From assembly GCA_963791295.1 (NCBI GenBank), contig CAWBRY010000004.1:806001-870000 (forward strand): a stretch of DNA of 64,000 nucleotides, given 5' to 3'. Position 1 is the stretch's first letter; each line of letters starts with the position of its first letter. Under the pieces are notes generated by a model. It ran no database searches, was not told where the DNA came from, and saw nothing but the letters and a program-made list of their open reading frames with translations. Source of the DNA: CAWBRY01 sp963791295 (lineage in GTDB: Bacteria; Bacteroidota; Bacteroidia; Chitinophagales; Chitinophagaceae). The position numbers were made by a program, and so were the translations under genes. Of this stretch, positions 25,704 to 34,183 are shown piece after piece.

Positions 25704-28700
25704 ATGAAGAAAGTATTAAGTCTGTTCGCCTTCTTCCTTTTCATAATTAGTTGGGATGCACAAGGGCAGGTGAATACAGTCGAGTTTGGAAAGAACAGGG
25801 TGCAGTACCAGAAATTCAAGTGGAAATATTATCAATCCGAAAATTTTAACGCTTATTTTAGTCAGGACGGCCTTGGCCTTGGAAAATATGTTATCCAGAT
25901 CGCAGAAGCCGAACTTCCCAGCATCGAAGAGTTCGTTGAATACGGATTGCAACGCCGCGCCAATATTGTCGTGTATAACAACTTCGATGAAATGGAACAA
26001 TCTAATATCGGCTTGGGAATCGATTGGCAGAATACGGGAGGTGTGACCAAGCTGGTCAACAATAAAATGATCGTTTACTATGATGCCAACCATGATAACC
26101 TGCGTCGCCAGATAAGGCAGGGTATCGCGAAAATTCTTGTAGATAATGTGTTGTTTGGAGATGATCTTGGTGAATTTGCCGCCAATCAGGCGCTACTCGA
26201 CTTACCCAAGTGGCTAACGGATGGCTATATTGAATATGCAGCTGAAAATTGGAGTCCGGCACTCGATGATGACTTACGCGCAGCCATGCTCTCCGGCAAG
26301 TACAATAATTTTTACCAGTTTGCATTTGAAAAACCCTTGTTAGCCGGTCACTCATTCTGGAAATATATAGCCGACAAGTATGGAAAAAATAAGACCACTT
26401 ATTTCCTGTATCTCTCGCGCATTTATCGCAATCTGAACAATGCCTCACAAAAAATTGCAAAAAAGAAATTTAAGGTCGTCCTGCAGGATTTCATGCTTGA
26501 AGTACCTCAACAATACTTCAAAGACATACGCGGACGACGCAACGTGCCGAAGGGTCAATTATCTGTGAGTGAAGTAATCGAAAAAAAGGATTTCATTCGA
26601 TTCAATGCCAGTCCTGTCCCCAGAAGTTTTTCCTATGCCGTCGTTGAATTCAAGCAAGGAAGGTACCAGGTGGTATTGATGGAAAATTTTGTAAATAAGA
26701 AGGTGTTGCTGAAGTTCGGCGTTCGCTCCAGGGACCAGGAAAAACATCCAAACTATCCGATCCTGGCATGGGATGGGAAAGGCACAAGGCTGGCCGTATT
26801 ATATAATGTAGAAGGCAAGACAAAGCTGTTCGTCTATGATATCCTGAATCGACTGAAAATAGTCAAGCAGGAAATTACCATGTTTGACCAGGTGCAGGAC
26901 ATGAAATTCATGCTCGATGCAAATACCCTTCTAATGAGCGCAGTGAAGAGCGGGCAAACAGACATATTTGTATATGATATCAATAAACAAACTGCCGAAC
27001 AGGTGACGAATGATGTATATGATGATCTGGATCCCTCTTTTGTTGCGTTTCCAAGTAAGTCGGGCATCATTTATTCCAGCAATCGGCCTTTCGCTCTGGC
27101 AGAAAGCAGTGATGATTCTTTGCCCGCCAAACGATTCAACATTTTTCTCGTCGACAACTGGAACAAATCCGAATACAAACAGATATCGCAATTGACCGAT
27201 CTGAAATTTGGCAATGCCCGTTTTCCTTCTCAATACAACAGTTCCCATTTTACTTTCGTTAGCGATGAAAATGGAATTAATAATCGTTACGCGGGATTTT
27301 TCAAGACGACGAGGGCTGGGCTGGATACATTGGTGTTTATAGGAGATGAAGTATTGCGTAATCCGGCACAACCGGAAGTGGACAGTCTCCTGAAGGAATG
27401 GAGCAAGACGGATATTGATTCCGTTGGTTTCGTGTCGCTCACCAACGATTCATCGTATGTATTTCCTCTCACCAACTATCAAAGCAGTTTGCTTGAAACC
27501 AGGACTGCTGGTGATAATCAGCAGGTGAGCGAGGTAGTGAAATTGGGAGATGTAAAATTATTGTATCGTCTGAAAGTCGATGAAAATGCCTTGCATCGCC
27601 GAAATATATCGGCTCGTCCCACTGAGTACATGAAAAAAGTGATTGATGAGAGGAAAGCAAGGGATAATATCCAATCGGTTCAACCCGACGCAACACAAGA
27701 CACGACAAAGAAAATAAATGATTTTTTCATCAGCGAGTTTAAAGATGAAAAGCCAGACAGCACTCAGCTAGGTAAAGTAGTAAACACGCAGGAGATTGCC
27801 GTGGAGACGGTGTTAAAGAAGGCAAAGGTATTTGAATACCGTCCGCCGAAATTTTTCAATGATTACCTGGTGAGCGGTTTTAACAATAGCGTGCTGGTAA
27901 GTCGCTTTCAACCTTACCAGGGCGGCAAAGGTCCGATCAACCTGAGCAACAACGATCCCTTTAATGGAATTATCCGCGTGGGCACCTCCGATTTGTTTGA
28001 GGATTGGAAATTTGCCGGAGGTTTTCGCATCAGCCCGGATTTGAATAATAACGAGTATGTTTTGTCGGCACAGTATCTCAAAAAGAGAATTGACTACGGC
28101 TTTACTTACTATCGCAATGCCGTGAAGAATCCACCCCTATACAATGATTCTTCGTTTTTTAATGCAAAGGAATATTCAAATCTCTATCAGGCAACGATTG
28201 CCTATCCGTTAAATCGTATCCAAAGCATCCGCTTTAATTTTGCGATTCGGCGCGATAAATACGTGGTCCTGGCCAATGATTTCTTTCCGCTATCACTGAA
28301 ACGACCGGATCGAAAACTCACTTACGCCCTGGCTCACGTGGAATTCGTACATGATGATGCGATTAGTCCTGCGATGAATATCTGGAATGGCTTGCGGTGG
28401 AAGATTTATGTAGATTACAATACACGAGTCAATGTAAACTATAATGCGGCGGGGGCTGGAAATCATCCGCACACGATCAATGTCGGGTTTGATGCCAGGC
28501 ATTTTCTGCCTATCTACCGAAATATCATTTGGGCTGTGCGGGCGGCAGGTGACTTTTCATGGGGAAATGAAAAGTTCATCTATTATTTGGGAGGCGTAGA
28601 TAACTGGTTATTCCCCAAGTTCAACGATGCGAACAAGCCGGACCCGGACGGACACTATGCATATCAGTCACTGGCAGTAAACCTGAGAGGTTTTAAGCAA

Positions 28701-29069
28701 AATGTATCCAACGGAAATAATGCCGTGATCATTAACAGTGAGATCAGAGCTCCCATCTTTACATCTTTTTTTAATAAACCCATCAACAACGCATTTCTCC
28801 GCAATTTCCAGATAGTGCAGTTCTTCGACCTGGGCTCTGCCTGGAACGGTCGATTCGATAAATTGGAAAGACCGGGAGTGATATACTCGGCGCCACCGTT
28901 GGCTGTGCAAATAAAAGCAGGAGGAATTGGTCCTTTTGCGGGTGGTTACGGCTTTGGGGCACGCAGCACCTTATTGGGATATTTCCTTCGCGTAGATGCA
29001 GCATGGGAAATGAATGGATTCTTCAAGGGCAAGCCTATGTGGTACTTTGCTATGGGTCTTGATTTTTAA
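25704..29069 (+). CDS. Large outer-membrane protein: peptidase-like domain, TolB-like propeller, beta-barrel
   Basis: The 1121-residue product has a signal peptide (to about residue 21). Residues of about 25-260 resemble a peptidase MA-like fold with LPKWLTDGYIEYAAENW, but the expected HExxH zinc site is replaced by GIAKILVDN, so it is probably not an active protease. Residues of about 290-560 form TolB-like repeats (for example GKGTRLAVLYN, GIIYSSNRPF). The last 400 or so residues alternate polar and aromatic residues and end in FAMGLDF, a typical outer-membrane barrel ending. It lies alone between divergent and terminator sequences. A surface transport, assembly or protein-maturation role is possible but unproven. 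Confidence 0.75.
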   Translation: MKKVLSLFAFFLFIISWDAQGQVNTVEFGKNRVQYQKFKWKYYQSENFNAYFSQDGLGLGKYVIQIAEAELPSIEEFVEYGLQRRANIVVYNNFDEMEQSNIGLGIDWQNTGGVTKLVNNKMIVYYDANHDNLRRQIRQGIAKILVDNVLFGDDLGEFAANQALLDLPKWLTDGYIEYAAENWSPALDDDLRAAMLSGKYNNFYQFAFEKPLLAGHSFWKYIADKYGKNKTTYFLYLSRIYRNLNNASQKIAKKKFKVVLQDFMLEVPQQYFKDIRGRRNVPKGQLSVSEVIEKKDFIRFNASPVPRSFSYAVVEFKQGRYQVVLMENFVNKKVLLKFGVRSRDQEKHPNYPILAWDGKGTRLAVLYNVEGKTKLFVYDILNRLKIVKQEITMFDQVQDMKFMLDANTLLMSAVKSGQTDIFVYDINKQTAEQVTNDVYDDLDPSFVAFPSKSGIIYSSNRPFALAESSDDSLPAKRFNIFLVDNWNKSEYKQISQLTDLKFGNARFPSQYNSSHFTFVSDENGINNRYAGFFKTTRAGLDTLVFIGDEVLRNPAQPEVDSLLKEWSKTDIDSVGFVSLTNDSSYVFPLTNYQSSLLETRTAGDNQQVSEVVKLGDVKLLYRLKVDENALHRRNISARPTEYMKKVIDERKARDNIQSVQPDATQDTTKKINDFFISEFKDEKPDSTQLGKVVNTQEIAVETVLKKAKVFEYRPPKFFNDYLVSGFNNSVLVSRFQPYQGGKGPINLSNNDPFNGIIRVGTSDLFEDWKFAGGFRISPDLNNNEYVLSAQYLKKRIDYGFTYYRNAVKNPPLYNDSSFFNAKEYSNLYQATIAYPLNRIQSIRFNFAIRRDKYVVLANDFFPLSLKRPDRKLTYALAHVEFVHDDAISPAMNIWNGLRWKIYVDYNTRVNVNYNAAGAGNHPHTINVGFDARHFLPIYRNIIWAVRAAGDFSWGNEKFIYYLGGVDNWLFPKFNDANKPDPDGHYAYQSLAVNLRGFKQNVSNGNNAVIINSEIRAPIFTSFFNKPINNAFLRNFQIVQFFDLGSAWNGRFDKLERPGVIYSAPPLAVQIKAGGIGPFAGGYGFGARSTLLGYFLRVDAAWEMNGFFKGKPMWYFAMGLDF

Positions 29070-29094
29070 GACAACAGATTTAAAAAATAAGAAA

Positions 29095-29161
29095 AGTCCT
29101 CCCGCAAGAGGACTTTTTAGTCCTCTTGCGGGACTTTTTAGTCCTCTTGCGGGACTTTTTT
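29095..29161 (+). terminator. Strong terminator with tandem duplication
   Basis: CCCGCAAGAGGACT (29101-29114) pairs with AGTCCTCTTGCGGG (29119-29132) across a TTTT loop, a 14-base-pair stem, followed by ACTTTTT. The 21-base segment starting at 29119 is repeated exactly at 29140-29160, giving a second possible 3' arm and T-tract. It ends the outer-membrane protein gene and, on the other strand, may protect or end the creD operon. Confidence 0.9.
29119..29160. repeat. Perfect 21-base tandem duplication in the terminator
   Basis: Two exact 21-base units (29119-29139 and 29140-29160) each comprise the 3' arm of the terminator stem plus its T-tract. Both can pair with the single 5' arm at 29101-29114. 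Confidence 0.95.
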
Positions 29162-29184
29162 GATAAATGAAATCTCCAAATAAG

Positions 29185-30495
29185 CTACCACTGTATTCTG
29201 CGTGAGAAATACATGATGATTGCCAGGGCTGCGAACAAACCAATGCTACCCATCAGCAAGGCATAATCCTGTAATTGTATGATCGTAAAAATATAAGAGT
29301 ACACGACAACCAGGACAAAGCTGATAAAGTAGGCGAGTTTAATCGAACGCATCACACTGCCTGCGTACCAGGCTACCAGTCCGATGGTGGCGCCCCCGGC
29401 GATCACGTAGGCAGTGTTGAATCCTGTGTACTCCGAAATCGATAATAATAAAGTATAGAACAGGACGAGCGCCAACCCTGCCAGGGCATACTGGACAAGA
29501 TGAAGTGGCTTTTTATAAATAGTTTCAATTAGGAAAAAGGCGGCAAAGGTTAGTATGATACAAAGCAGCGAATACTTAATAGAACGTTCTGTTTTATCAT
29601 AATTATCTACTTGAATAAGCAGGTCGGCACCCAGCACCGAGGTGGCAAGATCATAAAATGAATTCTTCCAGATCATTGGTACTGCACGGTTCATATATTT
29701 CCAATTGGCAACAAAACCGCTGTCGTTGACTTGTCGGGAATCAGGCAATTTTAAACCTGTAAAACTGGGGTCGGGCCATGTAGATCTCATTTCCAGCTTA
29801 TTTTCCCGTGCCGATGCCGCAAACAATAATTGCTGGGATCCATTCAATGAAAATTGAATGGAACAGGCATGTTCCAATCCTGCGTCTTCAGGAGTAAAAG
29901 GGATGCTGGCGGCAAAAGCGTCAGTGAAAGGAGTGAGCCCAGGTGGTTGTGGGCTAAATACAATATTATTGCCGCCCCACTTCACACTAATATCTTCATT
30001 CACTCCTCGTACGTTGTCGGCAACCACCATTAGGAGCATTGCTTCATTCCATATGAGATCGTCATTTGAAATCTTTAGTTGCTGCAAAGGAATGGGATTG
30101 AATTTCGCATTCATATTGATATTGCTTCTATAGACAGCGACTTCATAGATCCCTCGTCTGCGTTTTTCGGGAAACACTTCCGACTTTATGTCCAGTTGTC
30201 CCGCCATGAAATATGCGTTCTGTTTGGTCCTTACAACAGTGCCCTTACTATCGGTCGTGGATTCCATATAGGGTATCATCAGGATGGGCCCCGTAATAGT
30301 TTGCTTCGTCGCCCACTTGCTACTGATATCGGCGATGGCTTCCTGTTGCCTGCTTTTTCTCTCCTGCACCAGGTCCATGATAACATGGGTGGGTATCCAA
30401 AGTACCAGGGCCATTATGAAAATGATAGTGCATTTTACAAACAACTTTCCCTTATCCCAAAGTGACGACAGCATTGATGTTTTTATTGATTCCAT
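29185..30495 (-). CDS. creD: CreD-like inner membrane protein
   Basis: CreD proteins are inner-membrane proteins linked to cell-envelope stress. The 436-residue product has an N-terminal membrane helix, a periplasmic domain with TGPILMIPY near residue 68 and YEVAVYRSNINMNAKF near residue 118, and four to six C-terminal helices. It is the last gene of a three-gene minus-strand operon (membrane protein, winged-helix regulator, creD) and has its own palindromic operator at 30543-30561. No CreBC two-component system is adjacent, so control here is presumably by the winged-helix regulator. Confidence 0.88.
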   Translation of the reverse strand: MESIKTSMLSSLWDKGKLFVKCTIIFIMALVLWIPTHVIMDLVQERKSRQQEAIADISSKWATKQTITGPILMIPYMESTTDSKGTVVRTKQNAYFMAGQLDIKSEVFPEKRRRGIYEVAVYRSNINMNAKFNPIPLQQLKISNDDLIWNEAMLLMVVADNVRGVNEDISVKWGGNNIVFSPQPPGLTPFTDAFAASIPFTPEDAGLEHACSIQFSLNGSQQLLFAASARENKLEMRSTWPDPSFTGLKLPDSRQVNDSGFVANWKYMNRAVPMIWKNSFYDLATSVLGADLLIQVDNYDKTERSIKYSLLCIILTFAAFFLIETIYKKPLHLVQYALAGLALVLFYTLLLSISEYTGFNTAYVIAGGATIGLVAWYAGSVMRSIKLAYFISFVLVVVYSYIFTIIQLQDYALLMGSIGLFAALAIIMYFSRRIQW

Positions 30496-30542
30496 GGCTT
30501 GATATTTTATTTGAAGATTATCGTTTACAATATTATAAAAAG

Positions 30543-30561
30543 TACTTTGTATTTCAAAGTA
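30543..30561. promoter_or_regulatory. Palindromic operator upstream of creD
   Basis: TACTTTG-TATTT-CAAAGTA is a perfect seven-base inverted repeat with a five-base spacer. It lies between the winged-helix regulator gene and creD, centred 57 bases before the creD start. The same core occurs at 31554-31572 before the first gene of the operon. Binding by the regulator encoded at 30577-30876 is inferred. Confidence 0.65.
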
Positions 30562-30576
30562 AATGGCTAAAAAAAA

Positions 30577-30876
30577 TCATTTTATCCCTTTTATCATGCT
30601 TTCCAGGGCAGCAATGTGCTCGTGAAAGGCTTTCTCCCCGGGTTTTGTAATGGCATAGGTTGTGTTTGTCTTCCGCCCAATAAATCCCTTATGTACCTTA
30701 ATAAAATTATTTTCCTCGAGGTTGACAAGGTGTGTGGCCAGGTTGCCATCCGTTACTTCCAGCATTTGTTTCAGATCATTAAAGCTGATCTCATCATTCA
30801 CCGAAAGGATGCTCATCACTCCCAGGCGAATGCGATTATCGAACACTTTATTTAATCCATTGATCGGATTTTTCAT
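30577..30876 (-). CDS. Winged-helix transcriptional regulator
   Basis: The 99-residue product is a compact winged-helix DNA-binding protein of the MarR/ArsR-like HTH_34 type. Visible features are RLGVMSILSVNDEISFNDLKQML (two helices, here residues about 17-39), the recognition region VTDGNLATHLVNLEENNFI, and the wing IGRKTNTTYAITKPG. It has no sensor domain. It lies between a membrane-protein gene and creD, and two identical palindromes flank it, so it probably autoregulates the operon. Confidence 0.88.
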   Translation of the reverse strand: MKNPINGLNKVFDNRIRLGVMSILSVNDEISFNDLKQMLEVTDGNLATHLVNLEENNFIKVHKGFIGRKTNTTYAITKPGEKAFHEHIAALESMIKGIK

Positions 30877-30896
30877 ACACTATCCTTAATTTTTTT

Positions 30897-31547
30897 TTAC
30901 CGATCACTTCTTTCATATTTCCACCACATGATCGATCCGTAAATAATATGCAGGACTCCAAAACCGAACGCCCAAAAATATAATCCATACTCAATCCACC
31001 AAATACATAGACAGCCCACCAGTATTTCAAAATATCCAAGATATCGCACGTCGGTCAATGTGTATTTGCTCGCGTTTACCAAAGCGAGCCCATAAAAGAC
31101 CAGGCAAGCGGGTGCGACGAAGTGCCATTCGTTTTGTTGCAACATACCGAAGATAAAAATGGCTCCGGCCGTTAATGGAACCGACATGTTCCAGAATAAA
31201 CGACGTGAAGTAAGGTCCCAAACAGGAAGGTTCTGCTTCCTGGCTCTTCGTAATGTCATATAAAATGAGAGAAGAAACGCGGCAGCAAATATCAACAGGG
31301 CCAGGCTTCCAAGCCGGAATTTCAACTCTTTAAAGTTTTGATCATTGAATCCGCCGATAGAATCATACTCAACATAATAATCCTTCAAAATACCTCTCGC
31401 TACCCAGGCACCCACTAAGGCACAGACACCGGCAGCAATCCCACTGAGACCGCTCAGCGAAACAAAGCGGCTGGAACGCTCCATCAGGCGCTTGATATCT
31501 CTTACCTCTTCATGCAGAGTGAATGATTCCGTCTTTTTTTCTTCCAT
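30897..31547 (-). CDS. Membrane protein of unknown function, first gene of the creD operon
   Basis: The protein has 216 residues from the ATG at 31547. A charged N-terminal segment of about 30 residues (LHEEVRDIKRLMERSS) is followed by about six membrane helices. I know no function. The ATG at 31547 is preferred to an upstream one that would lie within the operator. It starts the operon with the winged-helix regulator and creD, with a 20-base gap to the regulator gene. Proteins of this layout often accompany such regulators in Bacteroidota. Confidence 0.72.
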   Translation of the reverse strand: MEEKKTESFTLHEEVRDIKRLMERSSRFVSLSGLSGIAAGVCALVGAWVARGILKDYYVEYDSIGGFNDQNFKELKFRLGSLALLIFAAAFLLSFYMTLRRARKQNLPVWDLTSRRLFWNMSVPLTAGAIFIFGMLQQNEWHFVAPACLVFYGLALVNASKYTLTDVRYLGYFEILVGCLCIWWIEYGLYFWAFGFGVLHIIYGSIMWWKYERSDR

Positions 31548-31553
31548 AAAAAG

Positions 31554-31572
31554 TGCTTTGAAATACAAAGTA
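31554..31572. promoter_or_regulatory. Palindromic operator upstream of the creD operon
   Basis: TGCTTTG-AAATA-CAAAGTA matches the reverse of the creD site over its core and has one mismatch in the outer arm. It is centred 16 bases before the ATG at 31547, so it must overlap the 5' end or promoter of the operon. It also lies about 100 bases upstream of the divergent DUF5686 gene and could affect that promoter. Confidence 0.68.
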
Positions 31573-31664
31573 AATAGGGAAATCTCAAATTTCCAAATGA
31601 TATCGAAATTATCTATTTGTTAAAGCCTTTCGAAATCGCGCTCCCGGTAGTAATTTTAGGCCTG

Positions 31665-34148
31665 ATGAACCCTGGGAAAAGATACCAATCCACTCTGCTT
31701 ATTTTTCTTGCTTTATTGGCCTCCCTGAACACCATTTCTCAAAGTAAAAGGATCTCCGGCATTATCCTCGATGCTCATAGCATCGAGCCCGTACCCTTTG
31801 CCTCCGTGATGTTCACCAATACCACGGTGGGCATGCTATCCGATTCTTCCGGTAACTTTTCGTTTACCCTCAATAGTTGGCCTTCCGATACCCTGCAGAT
31901 CACTTGCGTGGGATATCAGCCTTTCAAGTTTGCCATTGACCTGTCCAAAGATTCCATCCAGCGCACAATAACCATGGAAAGAGGTTCTTTTAACGAGGGA
32001 GTAAAATTGAAAGTGAAAGTGAATAAGGGCTTGTTGGTATGGAGAAAAATTGTCGAACACAAACCGGAAAATGACCGGTATCGCTTCAACAACTTTTCAT
32101 ACGAACTTTATAATAAACTAGAGCTCGATCTAAAGAACATCAATTTCAATAAATTCAGCCGCTTTAAGCCACTCCGGCCCATCAGCGAATTGATCAAACA
32201 AAATATCGACACCTCAGAAGGCCTCACCTACCTTCCCACCTATCTTACGGAGGCTCTCTCCGATTATTTCTATCAAAAAAAACCAACCAAGCGCCGCGAG
32301 ATCATCAAGGCTGTTAATACCAATGGCGTTAAGAATGAAAGTATGGTCAAATTGTTGGGTGGCATGGACCAGATCGTAAATGTTTACAACAACTTCATCC
32401 CCATCTTCGATAAATTATTTGTGAGTCCGATCTCCGACAATGGAGACTATTACTACAACTACCGTGTGGTGGATACCCAGATGATTTACAATAACCGATT
32501 TTATCACCTCATATTTACTCCACGCCGAAAAGGTGGCGATACGTTTGAAGGAGATTGCTGGGTGCACGTAGGAACTTTTGCCATTCAGAAAATGAACCTC
32601 CGACTCGGCAAAGAAGCCGACATCAACTTCCTGGAAAATCTTAGCCTGATCCAGGAATACAAATTGATCAATGACAGTATCTGGTTTCTAACCAAAGACA
32701 AATTTGTAGCAGATCTCTCCCCACTCGGCAAGGAAAGACCGGGAGTTATTGGCCGCAAGACAACCACATATAGAAATATTGTCGTGAATGATACTTCCGT
32801 AACAGCCGAGCTCAATAAAAACAAGATCCTTGAAGAAATTATCACACTTCCCAGTGCGGCAGAGAAAGACAAAGAATTTTGGGCGAGCTCACGCCATGAG
32901 GAATTGACTAAGGCGGAGGGCAGCATTATCCGGATGATCGATACCCTCACCAATGCTCCCATATTCAAGAAATTTACGCGTACGATGAATTTTATTGGCA
33001 CGGGCTACCTGGACATTGGCAATTATCAAATTGGTCCCTGGATGAATTGGTTTTCTTCCAGTGGGTGGGAAGGGTTTAGGTTACGCTTTGACGTGGGTAC
33101 TAACAAGCACTTCGATAAGAGGTTCAAGTTTCATGGATATCTTGCCTATGGTTTCGGTGATGATAAACTCAAGGGAATGGGAGAGGTTTTTTATCTCCCC
33201 AGGAAGGATCCCCGGATGTATTTCTATGGATCTTTTGTCAATGATCTGGATTTTGGCCAGAATTACTATGGAGAAGTCACACAGGATAACATTTTCGCTT
33301 TGGCTATCCGGAAGCAAAATGTGCCTGTAAAAAATATCAAGGTCAATGAAAAACGCTTTGAATATTTTTTTGAGACCCTTCCCTGGATGTCAAACCTGGT
33401 AACGGTAACGCATAAGGCACTACTGCCGCTCAGGAATTTGTTGCCCGTGGATTCATTTCCTACTAATAGCGGCAATCCACTCACCACCTTTGAAGTCTCT
33501 CTGCGTCTTCGGTTCGCCTACCTGGAAAGATTTTTAGAAAGTACTTTTTATCGTAGCAGCCTGGGAAGTGATTATCCCATCGGAGAATTTAATATCACCA
33601 GGGGCTTCCCCAAAGTATTCAACAGCAGTTATAGTTATACAAAGATATCGGCCAACATTTCTGATTATGTCAATATCCCTCCATACGGTCATTTTTCCTG
33701 GCTTCTTTATGCCGGCAAAACATTTGGCACATTGCCGTTTACTTTTCTTGACATAGCACCGGGCAATGAATTATACTACTATAACAAGTATGCTTTCAAC
33801 ATGATGAACCGGTGGGAATTTGTGCATGATGAATATGCCGGCATCAACTTCGAGCACAATATCGGAAATGGCATCTTTCGGCTGTTCCCCAGATTAAGAT
33901 TCAGACAGTTCTGGACAGCCAAGGCCTTGTGGGGAAGCCTCTCCGCTCCTAATAGGGCACTTAACTTTAAGCAGGGAAATTCGTTTCAAACACTCGACGG
34001 CAGGACCTACCTCGAATTAGGAACGGGCATTGATAATATCTTGCATGTATTCCGGCTCGACTTCATATGGCGAGTACTTCCCTCAACCCTTGCCAAACAA
34101 AACGATAAAGCGTTTGGCGTTTTCGGAAGTTTTCGTTTGAGCTTTTAA
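31665..34148 (+). CDS. DUF5686 family outer-membrane protein with carboxypeptidase-regulatory-like domain
   Basis: The protein has 827 residues from the ATG at 31665. It has a signal peptide, then a CarboxypepD_reg-like beta-sandwich (ISGIILDAHSIEPVPFASV, ending ITCVGYQPF), then a large DUF5686 region with TFEGDCWVHVGTFAIQKM, and a C-terminal beta-barrel ending GVFGSFRLSF. This layout resembles TonB-dependent-like and SusC-associated outer-membrane proteins but has no plug domain I can see. The open frame starts earlier with a TTG at 31617, but the ATG gives a normal signal peptide. Role unknown. Confidence 0.82.
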   Translation: MNPGKRYQSTLLIFLALLASLNTISQSKRISGIILDAHSIEPVPFASVMFTNTTVGMLSDSSGNFSFTLNSWPSDTLQITCVGYQPFKFAIDLSKDSIQRTITMERGSFNEGVKLKVKVNKGLLVWRKIVEHKPENDRYRFNNFSYELYNKLELDLKNINFNKFSRFKPLRPISELIKQNIDTSEGLTYLPTYLTEALSDYFYQKKPTKRREIIKAVNTNGVKNESMVKLLGGMDQIVNVYNNFIPIFDKLFVSPISDNGDYYYNYRVVDTQMIYNNRFYHLIFTPRRKGGDTFEGDCWVHVGTFAIQKMNLRLGKEADINFLENLSLIQEYKLINDSIWFLTKDKFVADLSPLGKERPGVIGRKTTTYRNIVVNDTSVTAELNKNKILEEIITLPSAAEKDKEFWASSRHEELTKAEGSIIRMIDTLTNAPIFKKFTRTMNFIGTGYLDIGNYQIGPWMNWFSSSGWEGFRLRFDVGTNKHFDKRFKFHGYLAYGFGDDKLKGMGEVFYLPRKDPRMYFYGSFVNDLDFGQNYYGEVTQDNIFALAIRKQNVPVKNIKVNEKRFEYFFETLPWMSNLVTVTHKALLPLRNLLPVDSFPTNSGNPLTTFEVSLRLRFAYLERFLESTFYRSSLGSDYPIGEFNITRGFPKVFNSSYSYTKISANISDYVNIPPYGHFSWLLYAGKTFGTLPFTFLDIAPGNELYYYNKYAFNMMNRWEFVHDEYAGINFEHNIGNGIFRLFPRLRFRQFWTAKALWGSLSAPNRALNFKQGNSFQTLDGRTYLELGTGIDNILHVFRLDFIWRVLPSTLAKQNDKAFGVFGSFRLSF

Positions 34149-34183
34149 TAATTAAAGTAACTTCCTTTCATAAATTAGATTAC

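Noticed and set aside
25533..25704. Possible RNA gene in the divergent gap before the large outer-membrane protein
   Set aside because: I saw no stable paired structure, tRNA-like pattern or terminator in it.
28971..29243. A minus-strand open frame with three near-identical repeats of K-S-P-A-R-G-L
   Set aside because: The peptide repeat is the translation of the duplicated terminator (29101-29160), not a protein.
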